From an uncultured Parabacteroides sp. (GTDB lineage Bacteria; Bacteroidota; Bacteroidia; Bacteroidales; Tannerellaceae): a stretch of DNA of 56,079 bases. Below the pieces are notes generated by a model that saw nothing but the letters and a program-made list of their open reading frames with translations, was not told the origin of the DNA and did not search any database. Below are positions 26,752-35,496 of this stretch, piece after piece. A program made the translations under genes and the position numbers. The DNA is taken from assembly GCA_910577325.1 (NCBI GenBank), contig CAJTMR010000022.1, positions 1 through 56,079 of the forward strand, written 5' to 3'. Positions within the stretch are counted from its first letter, which is position 1, and each line of letters begins with the position of its first letter.

Positions 26752-27462
26752 TCAATCCTCACAACACTTTCCGGCTGTGATATTTTCCTCCAAAAAGGCA
26801 TCGATATCATCGGGAGACATACATTTGTCCAGTGTGACGTCTCCGATACGAGTGCGTTCGAGAGCGATCAGATGGGCGCCCGAGCGGAGAGCGACACCGA
26901 TATCACGTGCCAAAGCACGGATATAAGTCCCCTTGCTGCAAACCACCCGTATCTTTATTACCGGCAGGTCACACTCCAACAGCTCCATTTCGTCGATCAC
27001 AAGTGTCTTGGACTTCAACTCCACCTCTTCTCCCTTGCGAGCCAGCTCGTACGCCCGCTTACCATCCACCTTGCAGGCCGAAAACACCGGCGGAATCTGC
27101 TGAATCGTCCCCACGAACGACTGTAATACCTTCTCTACTTCCTCACGGGTTATATGTTCTGTCGGATACACTCCGTCTATCTCTTTTTCCAAATCAAAAG
27201 AAGGCGTCGTCTCCCCTAACTTGAGGGTAGCAACATATTCTTTCGTCTGATACTGAAATTCATCAATCCTCTTGGTTGCCTTCCCCGTACAAACAATCAT
27301 TACCCCTGTCGCCAGCGGATCCAACGTTCCGGCATGTCCCACTTTTATCTTTTTCACCTTCAGCTTCCGCGATAACTTATAACGGAACTTGTTCACCAAG
27401 TCAAAGGAAGTCCACTTTAAGGGCTTATTGAAATATAATACTTCTCCTGCTATAAAATCCAT
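26752..27462 (-). CDS. truB: tRNA pseudouridine(55) synthase
   Basis: Forms pseudouridine 55 in the T-loop of tRNAs. In the 236-residue protein the catalytic Asp is D48 in HAGTLDPLATG. Other TruB features are the start FNKPLKWTSFDLVNK, the binding motif KRIDEFQYQTKEYVA and SKGTYIRALARDIG. The C-terminal PUA domain of enteric TruB is absent, as is usual for short forms in this phylum. It starts 2 nt after the uppP stop. Confidence 0.97.
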   Translation of the reverse strand: MDFIAGEVLYFNKPLKWTSFDLVNKFRYKLSRKLKVKKIKVGHAGTLDPLATGVMIVCTGKATKRIDEFQYQTKEYVATLKLGETTPSFDLEKEIDGVYPTEHITREEVEKVLQSFVGTIQQIPPVFSACKVDGKRAYELARKGEEVELKSKTLVIDEMELLECDLPVIKIRVVCSKGTYIRALARDIGVALRSGAHLIALERTRIGDVTLDKCMSPDDIDAFLEENITAGKCCED

Positions 27463-27464
27463 TC

Positions 27465-28265
27465 TTATTCAAGTAACGTACAGGCGATTGTAACCAAACC
27501 TGCAATTGCACAATAGATGGCGAAATAAATCAGCTTTCCCTTCTTCACGATGTTGATCATCCATTTACAAGCGATACATCCCGATACGAATGCGGCAATA
27601 AAACCGGCCACCAGCGACAACGTCGGGATCTCGCCAGCCACCGCTTCTCCTTTTACCGCTTTCATGACATCCAACAACGCTTCACCCAAAATCGGGGGTA
27701 TGACCATCAGAAATGAGAACTGGGCCAGTTTTTCCTTATTGTTTCCCAATAACAAACCGGTCGCGATCGTTGTTCCGGAACGGGAAAGCCCCGGCATCAC
27801 GGCACAAGCCTGAGCCAAACCGATGACGAAGGCATCCTTCATCGATATATTTTCTTTCCGGCGAGGTTTGGCATAATAGGAAAATGCGAGCAATGTTGCC
27901 GTGAGCAACAACATACAACCGACAACCAACAGCCCCGATCCGAAAATATCTTCCACCGCATCCTTGAAAAACACGCCTACGATACCGATAGGAATCATAG
28001 AGATCAAGATGTTGACCACATAACGCGTTTCATCATTCATCTTGAACTTAAACAAACCGGAGAATATCCATTCGATCTCTTTCCACAAGACAACCAGCGT
28101 ACTAAATACAGTCGCCACATGGACAACGATCGTAAATGCCAGATTCTCTTCCCCCTGGATTCCGAACAAAGCAGAACCGATAGCCAGATGTCCGCTACTG
28201 CTGACCGGCAGGTATTCCGTAAGTCCCTGAACAATCCCCAGCACCAAGGCCTCAAACCAACTCAT
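27465..28265 (-). CDS. uppP: Undecaprenyl-diphosphate phosphatase
   Basis: Regenerates the undecaprenyl phosphate carrier for cell-wall and LPS synthesis (BacA/UppP family, also linked with bacitracin resistance). The 266-residue, multi-pass membrane protein has the first signature at residues 14-27 (GLTEYLPVSSSGHL, with E17 and H26) and the second as PGLSRSGTTIATGLLLG. It overlaps the preceding DUF3098 gene by 4 nt and is followed closely by truB. Confidence 0.97.
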   Translation of the reverse strand: MSWFEALVLGIVQGLTEYLPVSSSGHLAIGSALFGIQGEENLAFTIVVHVATVFSTLVVLWKEIEWIFSGLFKFKMNDETRYVVNILISMIPIGIVGVFFKDAVEDIFGSGLLVVGCMLLLTATLLAFSYYAKPRRKENISMKDAFVIGLAQACAVMPGLSRSGTTIATGLLLGNNKEKLAQFSFLMVIPPILGEALLDVMKAVKGEAVAGEIPTLSLVAGFIAAFVSGCIACKWMINIVKKGKLIYFAIYCAIAGLVTIACTLLE

Positions 28266-28504
28266 TCCGCTACTTCCTTATTTTTGCTGTTCTTCAAAAT
28301 ACCGACAATCATCAACACGAAGCCGATCACCGTCACAGCCGGAGCCACAACAATACGGCGGGCACTGAAAATATCCGGATTGAAACCAGCCGGGTCCTGC
28401 GCGCCCCCTCCACTCATCAGCATAAAACCGATCGCGATAACCACAACCGCAATAGCGATCAGTATAAAATTTTCTTTTCCAAAAGCAAAATCTCTCTTAG
28501 CCAT
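28262..28504 (-). CDS. DUF3098 small membrane protein
   Basis: 80 residues from the ATG at 28504 (MAKRDFAFGKENF); an ATG 30 nt upstream would overlap ftsX and is less likely. There are two hydrophobic helices (about 14-33 and 52-72) separated by a short polar loop with GGGAQDPAGFNPDIFSARR. It matches the DUF3098 family, which sits between ftsX and uppP throughout Bacteroidales. Function unknown; its constant position suggests a part in cell-envelope growth or division. Confidence 0.88.
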   Translation of the reverse strand: MAKRDFAFGKENFILIAIAVVVIAIGFMLMSGGGAQDPAGFNPDIFSARRIVVAPAVTVIGFVLMIVGILKNSKNKEVAE

Positions 28505-28508
28505 ATAT

Positions 28509-29396
28509 TTACATATAATATAGTTTATCAACACCCATCCGTAAATACTTGTTTACCGCAAAGACAGTAGCCGTAACCGAAAGCAAGGTCCCCATTATCA
28601 GTACACCGGCATACACTACCATCAGCACTTTAACATCCAGCAACTGAATGAAACCGGACAATTCGTTCTGCAAATAGTACAACGATCCCGTCAGCATCAA
28701 TATTGCAAGGATGGATGCAAAAATGCCGCTGACCACATTATAGCACACAAACGGCCTTCTGATGAAGCCAGACGTAGCACCCACCAGTTTCATCGTATGG
28801 ATCAGGAAACGTTTGGAATAAATCAACAGACGGATCGTGTTACTGATCAGCACAAACGAAATTGACATCAGCATCACGGCAAGTACCAGCAGGATCAGGC
28901 TGACACGTTTCACATTGTCGTTCACCATCTGCATCATGTCTTTCCGGTAAAGCAAATCGGAGACGGAAGTATAGTTCTTTATTTTCTTTTCAATCAGCCT
29001 GAGACTGTCGGCATTAGCGTACTCCGAATGCAACTTGACCTCTATGGAAGCCAGCAAGGGATTAAACCCCAGGAATGTCTCGGGATTTTCACCCAGTTCC
29101 TCCTCCAGCTCTTTCGCAGCCTGCTCTTTCGATATATATTCGGTCGATTTGATATAAGGCAAAACATCCAACGCCTTCTGCATCCTCTTTATATCGCTCT
29201 CCCGCAAGTTATCTTTCAACACAATCGAGAACGAAATATTTTCTTTCACATATACGGAAAGTTTATTACCCAACAATCCTATCAGAAAGACAAGTCCCAA
29301 CAGAAAAAGCACCAACGCGATACTTATAATGGAAATCAGACGAGAATGAAATTGAGACATAACCTTATAGTTGTTAAATAAAGAGAGGAGATGCAT
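28509..29396 (-). CDS. ftsX: Cell-division ABC transporter permease-like protein FtsX
   Basis: Membrane partner of FtsE that regulates peptidoglycan hydrolases at the septum. Topology is the FtsX standard: a short cytoplasmic N-terminus, TM1 at about 21-44, a periplasmic extracellular domain (about 45-170), then three TM helices in the C-terminal FtsX domain. I give the ATG at 29396 (295 residues); the ATG 36 nt inside (MSQFHSRLISI) fits the usual FtsX N-terminus equally well or better. ftsE is not adjacent. First gene of the ftsX-DUF3098-uppP-truB-queA-folK operon. Confidence 0.95.
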   Translation of the reverse strand: MHLLSLFNNYKVMSQFHSRLISIISIALVLFLLGLVFLIGLLGNKLSVYVKENISFSIVLKDNLRESDIKRMQKALDVLPYIKSTEYISKEQAAKELEEELGENPETFLGFNPLLASIEVKLHSEYANADSLRLIEKKIKNYTSVSDLLYRKDMMQMVNDNVKRVSLILLVLAVMLMSISFVLISNTIRLLIYSKRFLIHTMKLVGATSGFIRRPFVCYNVVSGIFASILAILMLTGSLYYLQNELSGFIQLLDVKVLMVVYAGVLIMGTLLSVTATVFAVNKYLRMGVDKLYYM

Positions 29397-29503
29397 TCAG
29401 AAAACACATCTCCCAATTTTTCTGCAAAAGAACAAATAAATTGTGAGATAGTGGCAACTTTACAATTCTTTAACTACATGGCAATACATTCCGCCTCTCC
29501 TTC

Positions 29504-29544
29504 TGTAAAAACAAATTCCCGATGACGAACCGCCACCGGGAATT
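29504..29544 (-). terminator. Terminator of the DUF6383 gene
   Basis: AATTCCCG (29514-29521) pairs exactly with CGGGAATT (29537-29544), with a 15-nt loop. On the minus strand it is followed by TTGTTTTTAC. It lies about 195 nt past the stop codon, so the mRNA has a long 3' tail. Confidence 0.65.
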
Positions 29545-29669
29545 GCTTTGTCAATCTGCTTCCGACCTTCACAGGCCTACCGGCAGAAGAACTTTTCATT
29601 TCATTACTTTAGTATTATTAATAACCGATCGCTTGTTCGCCTGTCACAGGCTAATTACCGTTGTATACA

Positions 29670-29692
29670 AGAGACGCACGCTGTGCGTCTCT
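29670..29692. repeat. REP-like extragenic palindrome
   Basis: AGAGACGCAC, 3-nt loop GCT, GTGCGTCTCT: a perfect 10-bp stem, GC-rich in an AT-rich gap, flanked by ACA and ACG. From memory, palindromes of the type GAGACGCAC-GTGCGTCTC are interspersed in many copies in bacterial genomes of this phylum. No T run is attached. Confidence 0.6.
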
Positions 29693-29738
29693 ACGTGACG
29701 GTGCACGATCCGATTTAGAATTATTTGATTATAATTTC

Positions 29739-32700
29739 TTACTTAACAATTGCCTTAACAGCTTCTTCGCCTTCGATAGCTACAACAACTACACCCTGAG
29801 GAGCAGCGATTACAGCATTGTCAGAAGCTACAACCGTGTTAGCAACTACCTGACCCAAGATGTTAGTGATAACCACTTTCTTGCCGGCAGCACCAGCCAC
29901 TGTTACTTGGCCTTCACCTGCGATTACAGCTACTTCAGAAGTTGCAATCACTTCGTTGTCAGTTGCCATATCGTCAGCAGCACCCTTTTCAATGTTGAAG
30001 ATCAAAGCATTGTCACCACCGATCTTAGCTTCTGCGAAGTCAGATTCTTTCGGGTCAGACAATACCAGACAGTTGTTCTGGTTCTTCAACCAAGCAGCCT
30101 GCAAAGGAGCGATATCTGCATCACCTCTGTTAGATTCGATCAAGAATGCACGGTCTTCTTCTACTTCGTTTGCAGCCTTTTCAGGATCGATATAGCGGAA
30201 TGACCAAGTGTAGTTGTGGTGAATATCTTCCATCACAGCTTTCTTCAGGTTGATACCTTTAACAGCTTCCTTAACGGCTTCCATATCCAAATCAGCAGTC
30301 TTGACATCAGCGAAGCGGTTGCCCAAGATATACAGTACGCTATCCTGTTCTACAGCGTCAACGAATCCGACACGTGTATATTTACCAAATTTGAAGCGTT
30401 GTTCTTTAGAAACCACGTTGCTTGTTTCGCTCTTAGCTGAATCAGCGAAGCTTACCAACAGTTTGTATCTTACGAAACCGTCTACACCCGGAGTTGCGTG
30501 AACGCAATGTTCTGCATCTGTGATGTTACCATCTTTGTCTACGTGAGGACCGTCTTCTGTACAAGCCTTACCCGGAGTTCCTTCTTTTTCAGTTTCGCTT
30601 ACATAAACCAAGTACTGCGGTTTGATGTAATGAAGTTTAGACTTACCGATATTGAAAGGTCTTACGTGGAAAGAAAGACCAGCTTCAGCGATATTCTTAG
30701 CACCGATACCCAGGTAATCCATAGCGGCACGCTGGAAGTTTTCATTTGTTTCGTCCATCAAATAGTCAGATACATAAGCTTCTTTGAATTTCAGCAGCTT
30801 AGTAGCATCTTCATTGCCTTCTACAGCACCATCCAGTTCAACACTGTTGAAACGACGATACAAAGGAACATCGTCAACTTTGATTGCGAATGCAGAAGTT
30901 CTGCTTTCTTCCAATACCTGAGATTTCAGGTTTGCAGTCATACCGTCGTCAGCAACACCATACTTGTTAGCACCGATTTCCTTATTGGCAACAAACAGGA
31001 TTGCATAATAGTGGTCACCATTGAAATGGTTGTTTTCCTTGAAGTAAACGCTATCTACATCTACCTGACCCAGAACGATCTTATCTTCTGCACCTACACC
31101 AACAGTATCTTTCTTCAAAGAGATTACATACTGAGTTCTTACCAAGTTGGCAATACCCTTCAAACCTTCAACGTTAGCAGCTGTTGCACCATAAGCAACT
31201 TCTTCACCCATAGAGATTTCGAATGCAGTATAACCGTCTGTTGCATACAAGACAGAGTCCTTAGCTTCGCCCTTCTTGATCCACTTGTCCTGGCTGAACG
31301 GATGCAAGTAGTTGAATTTGTATTTAGAAACAGTTAAGTCATTTTCATCGAAGTTCTTGTAACCCAGATACGGATCTTTCAGGATTACAGAGTCAGTGAT
31401 CTGAACGAAGTTGATTACACCTGCAACGTTCAACGTACCTACTGTAAAGCCATCACTTACGACTTTGCCATCTTTCAGACGCAACTGTACATTAGCTTCA
31501 TCTTCAAACTCGCGGTTCGTGATTACGATCGGAGATGTAGCTTTGAAAGTTTCAGAAGTCTGAGTCTTTTCTACCAACCACTGATAAGCCGGCATGTGCT
31601 TCGGATCCTGTTCGTCCAATGTAACCCATGCATATTTGTTACCATTTTCATGGATCGGAGAAGCCAGAACCTGACCTTTTTCATTGTAAATCACATACAG
31701 ACCATTATCAATTGAAGTCTTGTCAGTAGCTGAAACGCCACAACCCTTATAACCGAAAGCGATTCTTGTGTTCTGGGCAACAGAGTCAACAGTCAAGATA
31801 CGAGTCTGACCTTTAACCAGTTCCTGCAAAGAAACATATACTGAATCAGAAGGAGTAGTACCTGCGAAAACACCACCTTCTTCAAACAATACGTTCTTTA
31901 CCTGGATTTCCAAGCTATCATCCGTAGGATAATATGTAAAGAGGAATTTGAATTGATTTGCCAATGCGTTAGCTGTGATTGAATCAGCAGCAGATTTCTT
32001 AATCTTCGCATATCTCAAATCAGACCACTTATAAGCCAAGAACTTAGCTGCACCAATAGTGTTTGTATAAGTAGTATCGACATACAGATAAGAAGAGTCT
32101 TTGCTCAAAACATATACAAAGTTGCCTTCACCAGACGGAGCAGTCAAGAACTTGCCTTCCTTGAACGGGTTCTTCAAAGTCGTACCCATTACATCAGGAT
32201 TGAAAGTCAAGTTTACACCGGCCTTAGCATCTTGTGTACCTAATACAGTGTTGATTTCATCTGAATTCAATTCGATAGCTTCAGCTTTAACCAAAGCAAC
32301 AGAGTCTGTGAAAGTTGCTGCAATTTTATCCGCACTTGTTTTGATCAATTTTGCAACACCTGCTTCAAAAGCAAGACCTACAACAGAGTCTTTTGTAAAA
32401 TAAGAATACAAAGGATTCTTTTCTTCAATACCGTTTGCAAATACAGAAGAGAAAGCCCAACCGCCGATTTCACCACCAACAGCTACAGTATCAGCAGCAG
32501 GATACTTTGTATCCGGAGCATAAGCAGTACCTGCAAGGCCGTCCATTGTCACATCCAAGTAAGCCTGAGCACCTTTGTTCAAGAAATCGAACTTCGGATG
32601 CTGTCCCTGGTTTTCGCTACTTACAGAAACACACCACAAAGTTCTGGAAAGGTTGGCAGAAGTAACTGTCTGTACAGTATCCAACTTTCCGTTTTCATTG

Positions 32701-32855
32701 ATTGTCAGGAAACCTCCATCAACCTTAAGCTGGTACAGCTCTTCGTTCTGTCCCTCTTTCAGCTTGATGTCAGTGTTGACTGACGTTTGCGCATTAGCAG
32801 ACATCGCACCAAAAAGTGCAACACCTGCCAAAAGAGTAGAAAACTTTTTGTTCAT
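29739..32855 (-). CDS. Large secreted protein with C-terminal DUF6383-type domain
   Basis: 1038 residues from the ATG at 32855 (MNKKFSTLLAG); an ATG two codons upstream is also possible. A clear Sec signal peptide ends at SANAQ (about 22). The long middle is beta-rich, acidic and almost free of Cys, with no domain I can name. The last 72 residues (NEVIATSEVAVIAGEGQV through KAIVK) form the DUF6383-type domain; its pattern KVVITNILGQ, then QGVVVVAI, then VKAIVK resembles type A sorting domains of the type IX secretion system. Codon use looks strongly biased, as in abundant proteins. A surface or S-layer-like protein is plausible but unproved. Confidence 0.85.
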   Translation of the reverse strand: MNKKFSTLLAGVALFGAMSANAQTSVNTDIKLKEGQNEELYQLKVDGGFLTINENGKLDTVQTVTSANLSRTLWCVSVSSENQGQHPKFDFLNKGAQAYLDVTMDGLAGTAYAPDTKYPAADTVAVGGEIGGWAFSSVFANGIEEKNPLYSYFTKDSVVGLAFEAGVAKLIKTSADKIAATFTDSVALVKAEAIELNSDEINTVLGTQDAKAGVNLTFNPDVMGTTLKNPFKEGKFLTAPSGEGNFVYVLSKDSSYLYVDTTYTNTIGAAKFLAYKWSDLRYAKIKKSAADSITANALANQFKFLFTYYPTDDSLEIQVKNVLFEEGGVFAGTTPSDSVYVSLQELVKGQTRILTVDSVAQNTRIAFGYKGCGVSATDKTSIDNGLYVIYNEKGQVLASPIHENGNKYAWVTLDEQDPKHMPAYQWLVEKTQTSETFKATSPIVITNREFEDEANVQLRLKDGKVVSDGFTVGTLNVAGVINFVQITDSVILKDPYLGYKNFDENDLTVSKYKFNYLHPFSQDKWIKKGEAKDSVLYATDGYTAFEISMGEEVAYGATAANVEGLKGIANLVRTQYVISLKKDTVGVGAEDKIVLGQVDVDSVYFKENNHFNGDHYYAILFVANKEIGANKYGVADDGMTANLKSQVLEESRTSAFAIKVDDVPLYRRFNSVELDGAVEGNEDATKLLKFKEAYVSDYLMDETNENFQRAAMDYLGIGAKNIAEAGLSFHVRPFNIGKSKLHYIKPQYLVYVSETEKEGTPGKACTEDGPHVDKDGNITDAEHCVHATPGVDGFVRYKLLVSFADSAKSETSNVVSKEQRFKFGKYTRVGFVDAVEQDSVLYILGNRFADVKTADLDMEAVKEAVKGINLKKAVMEDIHHNYTWSFRYIDPEKAANEVEEDRAFLIESNRGDADIAPLQAAWLKNQNNCLVLSDPKESDFAEAKIGGDNALIFNIEKGAADDMATDNEVIATSEVAVIAGEGQVTVAGAAGKKVVITNILGQVVANTVVASDNAVIAAPQGVVVVAIEGEEAVKAIVK

Positions 32856-32953
32856 AATCATTTGAATTAATATTAATAATGTATACTTAAAAGTCCAATC
32901 GCTTAAACCACACGTTTTTATCTCTTTAACTTAACGGCTGTATTTTGACAAGA

Positions 32954-32969
32954 TAAAACGTACGTTTTA
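32954..32969. promoter_or_regulatory. 16-bp palindrome in the DUF6383 leader
   Basis: TAAAACGTACGTTTTA is a perfect palindrome about 10-25 nt downstream of the expected transcription start. The core AACGTACGTT recurs at 33144-33153. This may be an operator or an mRNA hairpin. Confidence 0.5.
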
Positions 32970-32988
32970 ATTAGTCATTTTCACACCA

Positions 32989-33019
32989 CAAAAATACAAC
33001 TACTTTTTAAACCTGCAAT
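32989..33019 (-). promoter_or_regulatory. Promoter of the DUF6383 gene
   Basis: Minus-strand TATTTTTG (32996-32989) matches TAnnTTTG and ATTG (33019-33016) lies 19 bp upstream. The leader to the ATG is about 125 nt, long for this window. Confidence 0.6.
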
Positions 33020-33143
33020 CCTTTTCTCAAATAATTTTTCCTTTTCTATATTCTTTCTTATCAATTAGATAGCTTATTCTGTACAAACATTGCTCTTTCC
33101 AATACGAACTTGCCTTATCCTCCTTCCAAAAATGGCAAAAATA

Positions 33144-33153
33144 AACGTACGTT
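33144..33153. promoter_or_regulatory. Second AACGTACGTT palindrome
   Basis: An exact copy of the 10-bp core of the 32954-32969 palindrome, about 190 bp upstream. Paired operators on both sides of the promoter would suit looping repression; this is inference. Confidence 0.4.
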
Positions 33154-33875
33154 ATCCCCGTCCATTTCAAAATCGCGCATATCTGCCTATCATACAACCG
33201 TGTACAAGCACAATACACATCAAAATCGCCATATCATATTAAGGTACGCGTGTACATTATATAATCAAATACATATCAGATTATCAAGCCTCTAACTATC
33301 CATCCGAATGGAGATTCCATCCCTCCGAAAAGGGCAAAAACAGGCTGTTTCCGACGAAATTTCGACTCTATGTTATTTTATCTTCAACAGATAACAGTTA
33401 TTTACATTTTCGATGAATCGCTTTAGCCACCATAACCCGATGGGTTACGGGTGCTAACCCTATGCTTTACGTCAGCTCACCCTACGCTTATTGTCACCCG
33501 GAAAGCAACCCTTCTCTGAGTCGCCTATATGTGCCCTGTTACAGGAGCGGCTGCAAACAGGGCAAGGAGAAAGAGTTCAGGTTTTTCATTTTGTTTGAAA
33601 AATCGCTTGATTCATTTACCATATCATCATAAAAAGCAAAATAACAGCTAAAATCAAAACAGAATATCAGTAAAAAAGAAAAGATTCCGTTCAAAATGTC
33701 AATCACAAAAGAGAGGTATCTGTGAAGCAACGAGGTGTTAAAATTGCTTTCAAATGCCTTTCAGAAGCCTTTTTTAATCATTCAGAAGAGCCGGAGGAAG
33801 AGGAGTGCCCAAAAAAGCACGAATGTTTTTTTGACACTCCCATGAAATGTAAGGCACGGATAAACCCGACACAGC

Positions 33876-35246
33876 CTATTCCACCGGTTCCCCAAACAGA
33901 GTGGCAGAGGAAGCACGGTCGATGCGTATCTTGACAAATTGTCCTACATGATAATTCTTCTTGTCGAAAATCACGACTTTGTTCTGGCTGGTACGACCGA
34001 ACAACTGCTCACGCGAACGTTTGGAAAAACCTTCGATCAGCACTTCAAACACTTTGCCGATATCGCGCTTGTTACTTTCTTCCGAAAGCCGGTTCTGCAA
34101 GTCGATCATGCCTTGCAGGCGGCGAACTTTCTCTTCTTCGCTGACCGTATCGGGAAGATGTTGGGCTGCGTATGTCCCCGGACGCTCGGAATATTTGAAA
34201 AGAAAAGCGCTGTCATAACCCACTTCGCGCATCAGGGAAAGTGTTTCCTGGTAATCCTCTTCCGTCTCGGAATGAAAACCGCAGAACAAGTCGGTCGAGA
34301 TCGCACAATCCGGCAAGATACGACGGATAGCGGCAATACGGTCCAGATACCATTCGCGCGTATATTTGCGGTTCATGACTTTCAGGATACGGGAACTGCC
34401 CGATTGTGCGGGAAGGTGGATCATCTTACATATATTATCATGTTCGGCGATCACGTGCAGGGTTTCATCGCTCATATCCTTCGGGTGCGAAGTGGTAAAG
34501 CGGACACGCATTTCAGGCACTTCCTCGGCGACACGCTTCAGCAAAACAGGAAAAGAGATCTTCTCTCCCTCTTTCTCAAAGAGATAAGAATTTACGTTCT
34601 GCCCCAGCAAGGTCACTTCCTTGAAACCTTTATCGCGCATGTCGCGTATCTCGTTCAGGATACTTTCCACGTCCCGGCTCCGCTCCCTTCCACGGGTATA
34701 CGGCACAATGCAATAAGTACAAAAATTATTACACCCGCGCATAATGGAGACGAAGCCCGAAATATGCGCGCCACCCAATTTCAACGGGATCACATCCTTG
34801 TAGGTTTCCTGCGTGGAAAGCTCGACATTGATCGCCTTCTCACCACGTTCGACCGCTCCCACCAGATTCGGCAGATCCATATAGGAATCCGGACCGACGA
34901 CCAAATCGGCACGATGCACCTCGATCAACTCCCCTTTCACTCGCTCCGCCATACATCCGAGCACGCCAATCACCAAGTTTTTTTTCTTCCGCTTCAAAGA
35001 CTGGAAATACTGAAGCCGCCCGTAGATTTTCTGCTCCGCATTGTCACGGACCGAACACGTGTTGACGAAAACGGCATCAGCCTCCTCAATCTTGTCAGTC
35101 ACTGCGTATCCATCCATCTTCATGATGGAAGCAACGACTTCGCTGTCCGCCACATTCATCTGACACCCGTAAGTCTCTATAAACAACTTCTTTTCTTCTG
35201 TTACGGCTGCGGATTTTAAGTCCGCGCCATTCTCTTGATTTGCCAT
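33876..35246 (-). CDS. miaB: tRNA-2-methylthio-N6-dimethylallyladenosine synthase MiaB
   Basis: Radical SAM methylthiotransferase that modifies A37 of tRNAs. In 456 residues: the UPF0004 domain with auxiliary-cluster cysteines C28, C64 and C98; the radical SAM motif C172-x3-C176-x2-C179 (GCNNFCTYC) followed by YTRGRERSR; and a C-terminal TRAM domain. VPYTRGRE and the LGQNVNSY segment support MiaB over RimO. Monocistronic between gene-poor regions. The family produces ms2i6A from i6A. Confidence 0.97.
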   Translation of the reverse strand: MANQENGADLKSAAVTEEKKLFIETYGCQMNVADSEVVASIMKMDGYAVTDKIEEADAVFVNTCSVRDNAEQKIYGRLQYFQSLKRKKKNLVIGVLGCMAERVKGELIEVHRADLVVGPDSYMDLPNLVGAVERGEKAINVELSTQETYKDVIPLKLGGAHISGFVSIMRGCNNFCTYCIVPYTRGRERSRDVESILNEIRDMRDKGFKEVTLLGQNVNSYLFEKEGEKISFPVLLKRVAEEVPEMRVRFTTSHPKDMSDETLHVIAEHDNICKMIHLPAQSGSSRILKVMNRKYTREWYLDRIAAIRRILPDCAISTDLFCGFHSETEEDYQETLSLMREVGYDSAFLFKYSERPGTYAAQHLPDTVSEEEKVRRLQGMIDLQNRLSEESNKRDIGKVFEVLIEGFSKRSREQLFGRTSQNKVVIFDKKNYHVGQFVKIRIDRASSATLFGEPVE

Positions 35247-35302
35247 CCTATTTACTAATTACTGTTAAATATAAATGTTTTTGAAAAATAATTCATCAAA
35301 TA

Positions 35303-35425
35303 CTTGCACAGTTAAAATCTCACGTTTATATTTGCATTCGAAAAACGTAAATTTTTTCATAGTTAAGGTTTTGGTTAAATCAAATAAGGGTGGCTGTGAA
35401 GTTACCCTTATTTACTTTTATATCT
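35303..35425 (+). ncRNA. Candidate small RNA (promoter plus terminator, no frame)
   Basis: On the plus strand CTTG (35303-35306), 20 bp, then TATATTTG (35327-35334) forms a good promoter that points into a gap with no plus-strand gene. About 40 nt after the expected start, AAATAAGGGT (35382-35391) and ACCCTTATTT (35404-35413) form a perfect 10-bp stem with a 12-nt loop, followed by the T-rich ACTTTTATAT. Together they would make an RNA of roughly 75-85 nt. It could instead be a leader of the gene at 35497. Confidence 0.4.
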
Positions 35426-35465
35426 ATTATATCTTTCCTTTCTTTCACTTCTAAATAATATTTCC

Positions 35466-35473
35466 TACATTTG
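35466..35473 (+). promoter_or_regulatory. -7 box of the hypothetical gene at 35497
   Basis: TACATTTG matches TAnnTTTG and lies 23 nt before the ATG. No -33 TTTG is present at the usual distance. Confidence 0.5.
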
Positions 35474-35496
35474 GAGTGCAAAAATAATCAAAGTTT

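Larger units (their letters stand above)
29397..29738. other. Gene-free stretch between ftsX and the DUF6383 gene
   Basis: Contains the terminator of the DUF6383 gene (29504-29544), an isolated GC-rich palindrome (29670-29692), and presumably the ftsX promoter, for which I see only a weak TTCTTTTG near 29425. No open frame looks coding. Confidence 0.6.
32862..33875. other. 1-kb gene-free region between miaB and the DUF6383 gene
   Basis: No convincing gene; open frames here are short and lack protein-like composition. It holds the DUF6383 promoter and leader, two CGTACG palindromes, a cluster TAACCC-gat-GGGTTA-cgggtgc-TAACCC (33434-33459) that can fold two ways, an 8-bp GCCCTGTT/AACAGGGC hairpin (33533-33563), and an extended hairpin with A6/T6 core (33802-33840) just past the miaB stop that lacks a proper T tail on the minus strand. 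Confidence 0.6.

Noticed and set aside
33802..33840. Classical Rho-independent terminator of miaB
   Set aside because: The stem is long, but no T run follows on the minus strand.
33722..33934. 70-codon plus-strand open frame at the miaB end
   Set aside because: Overlaps the 3' end of miaB on the opposite strand and a long hairpin; no family pattern and no promoter box.
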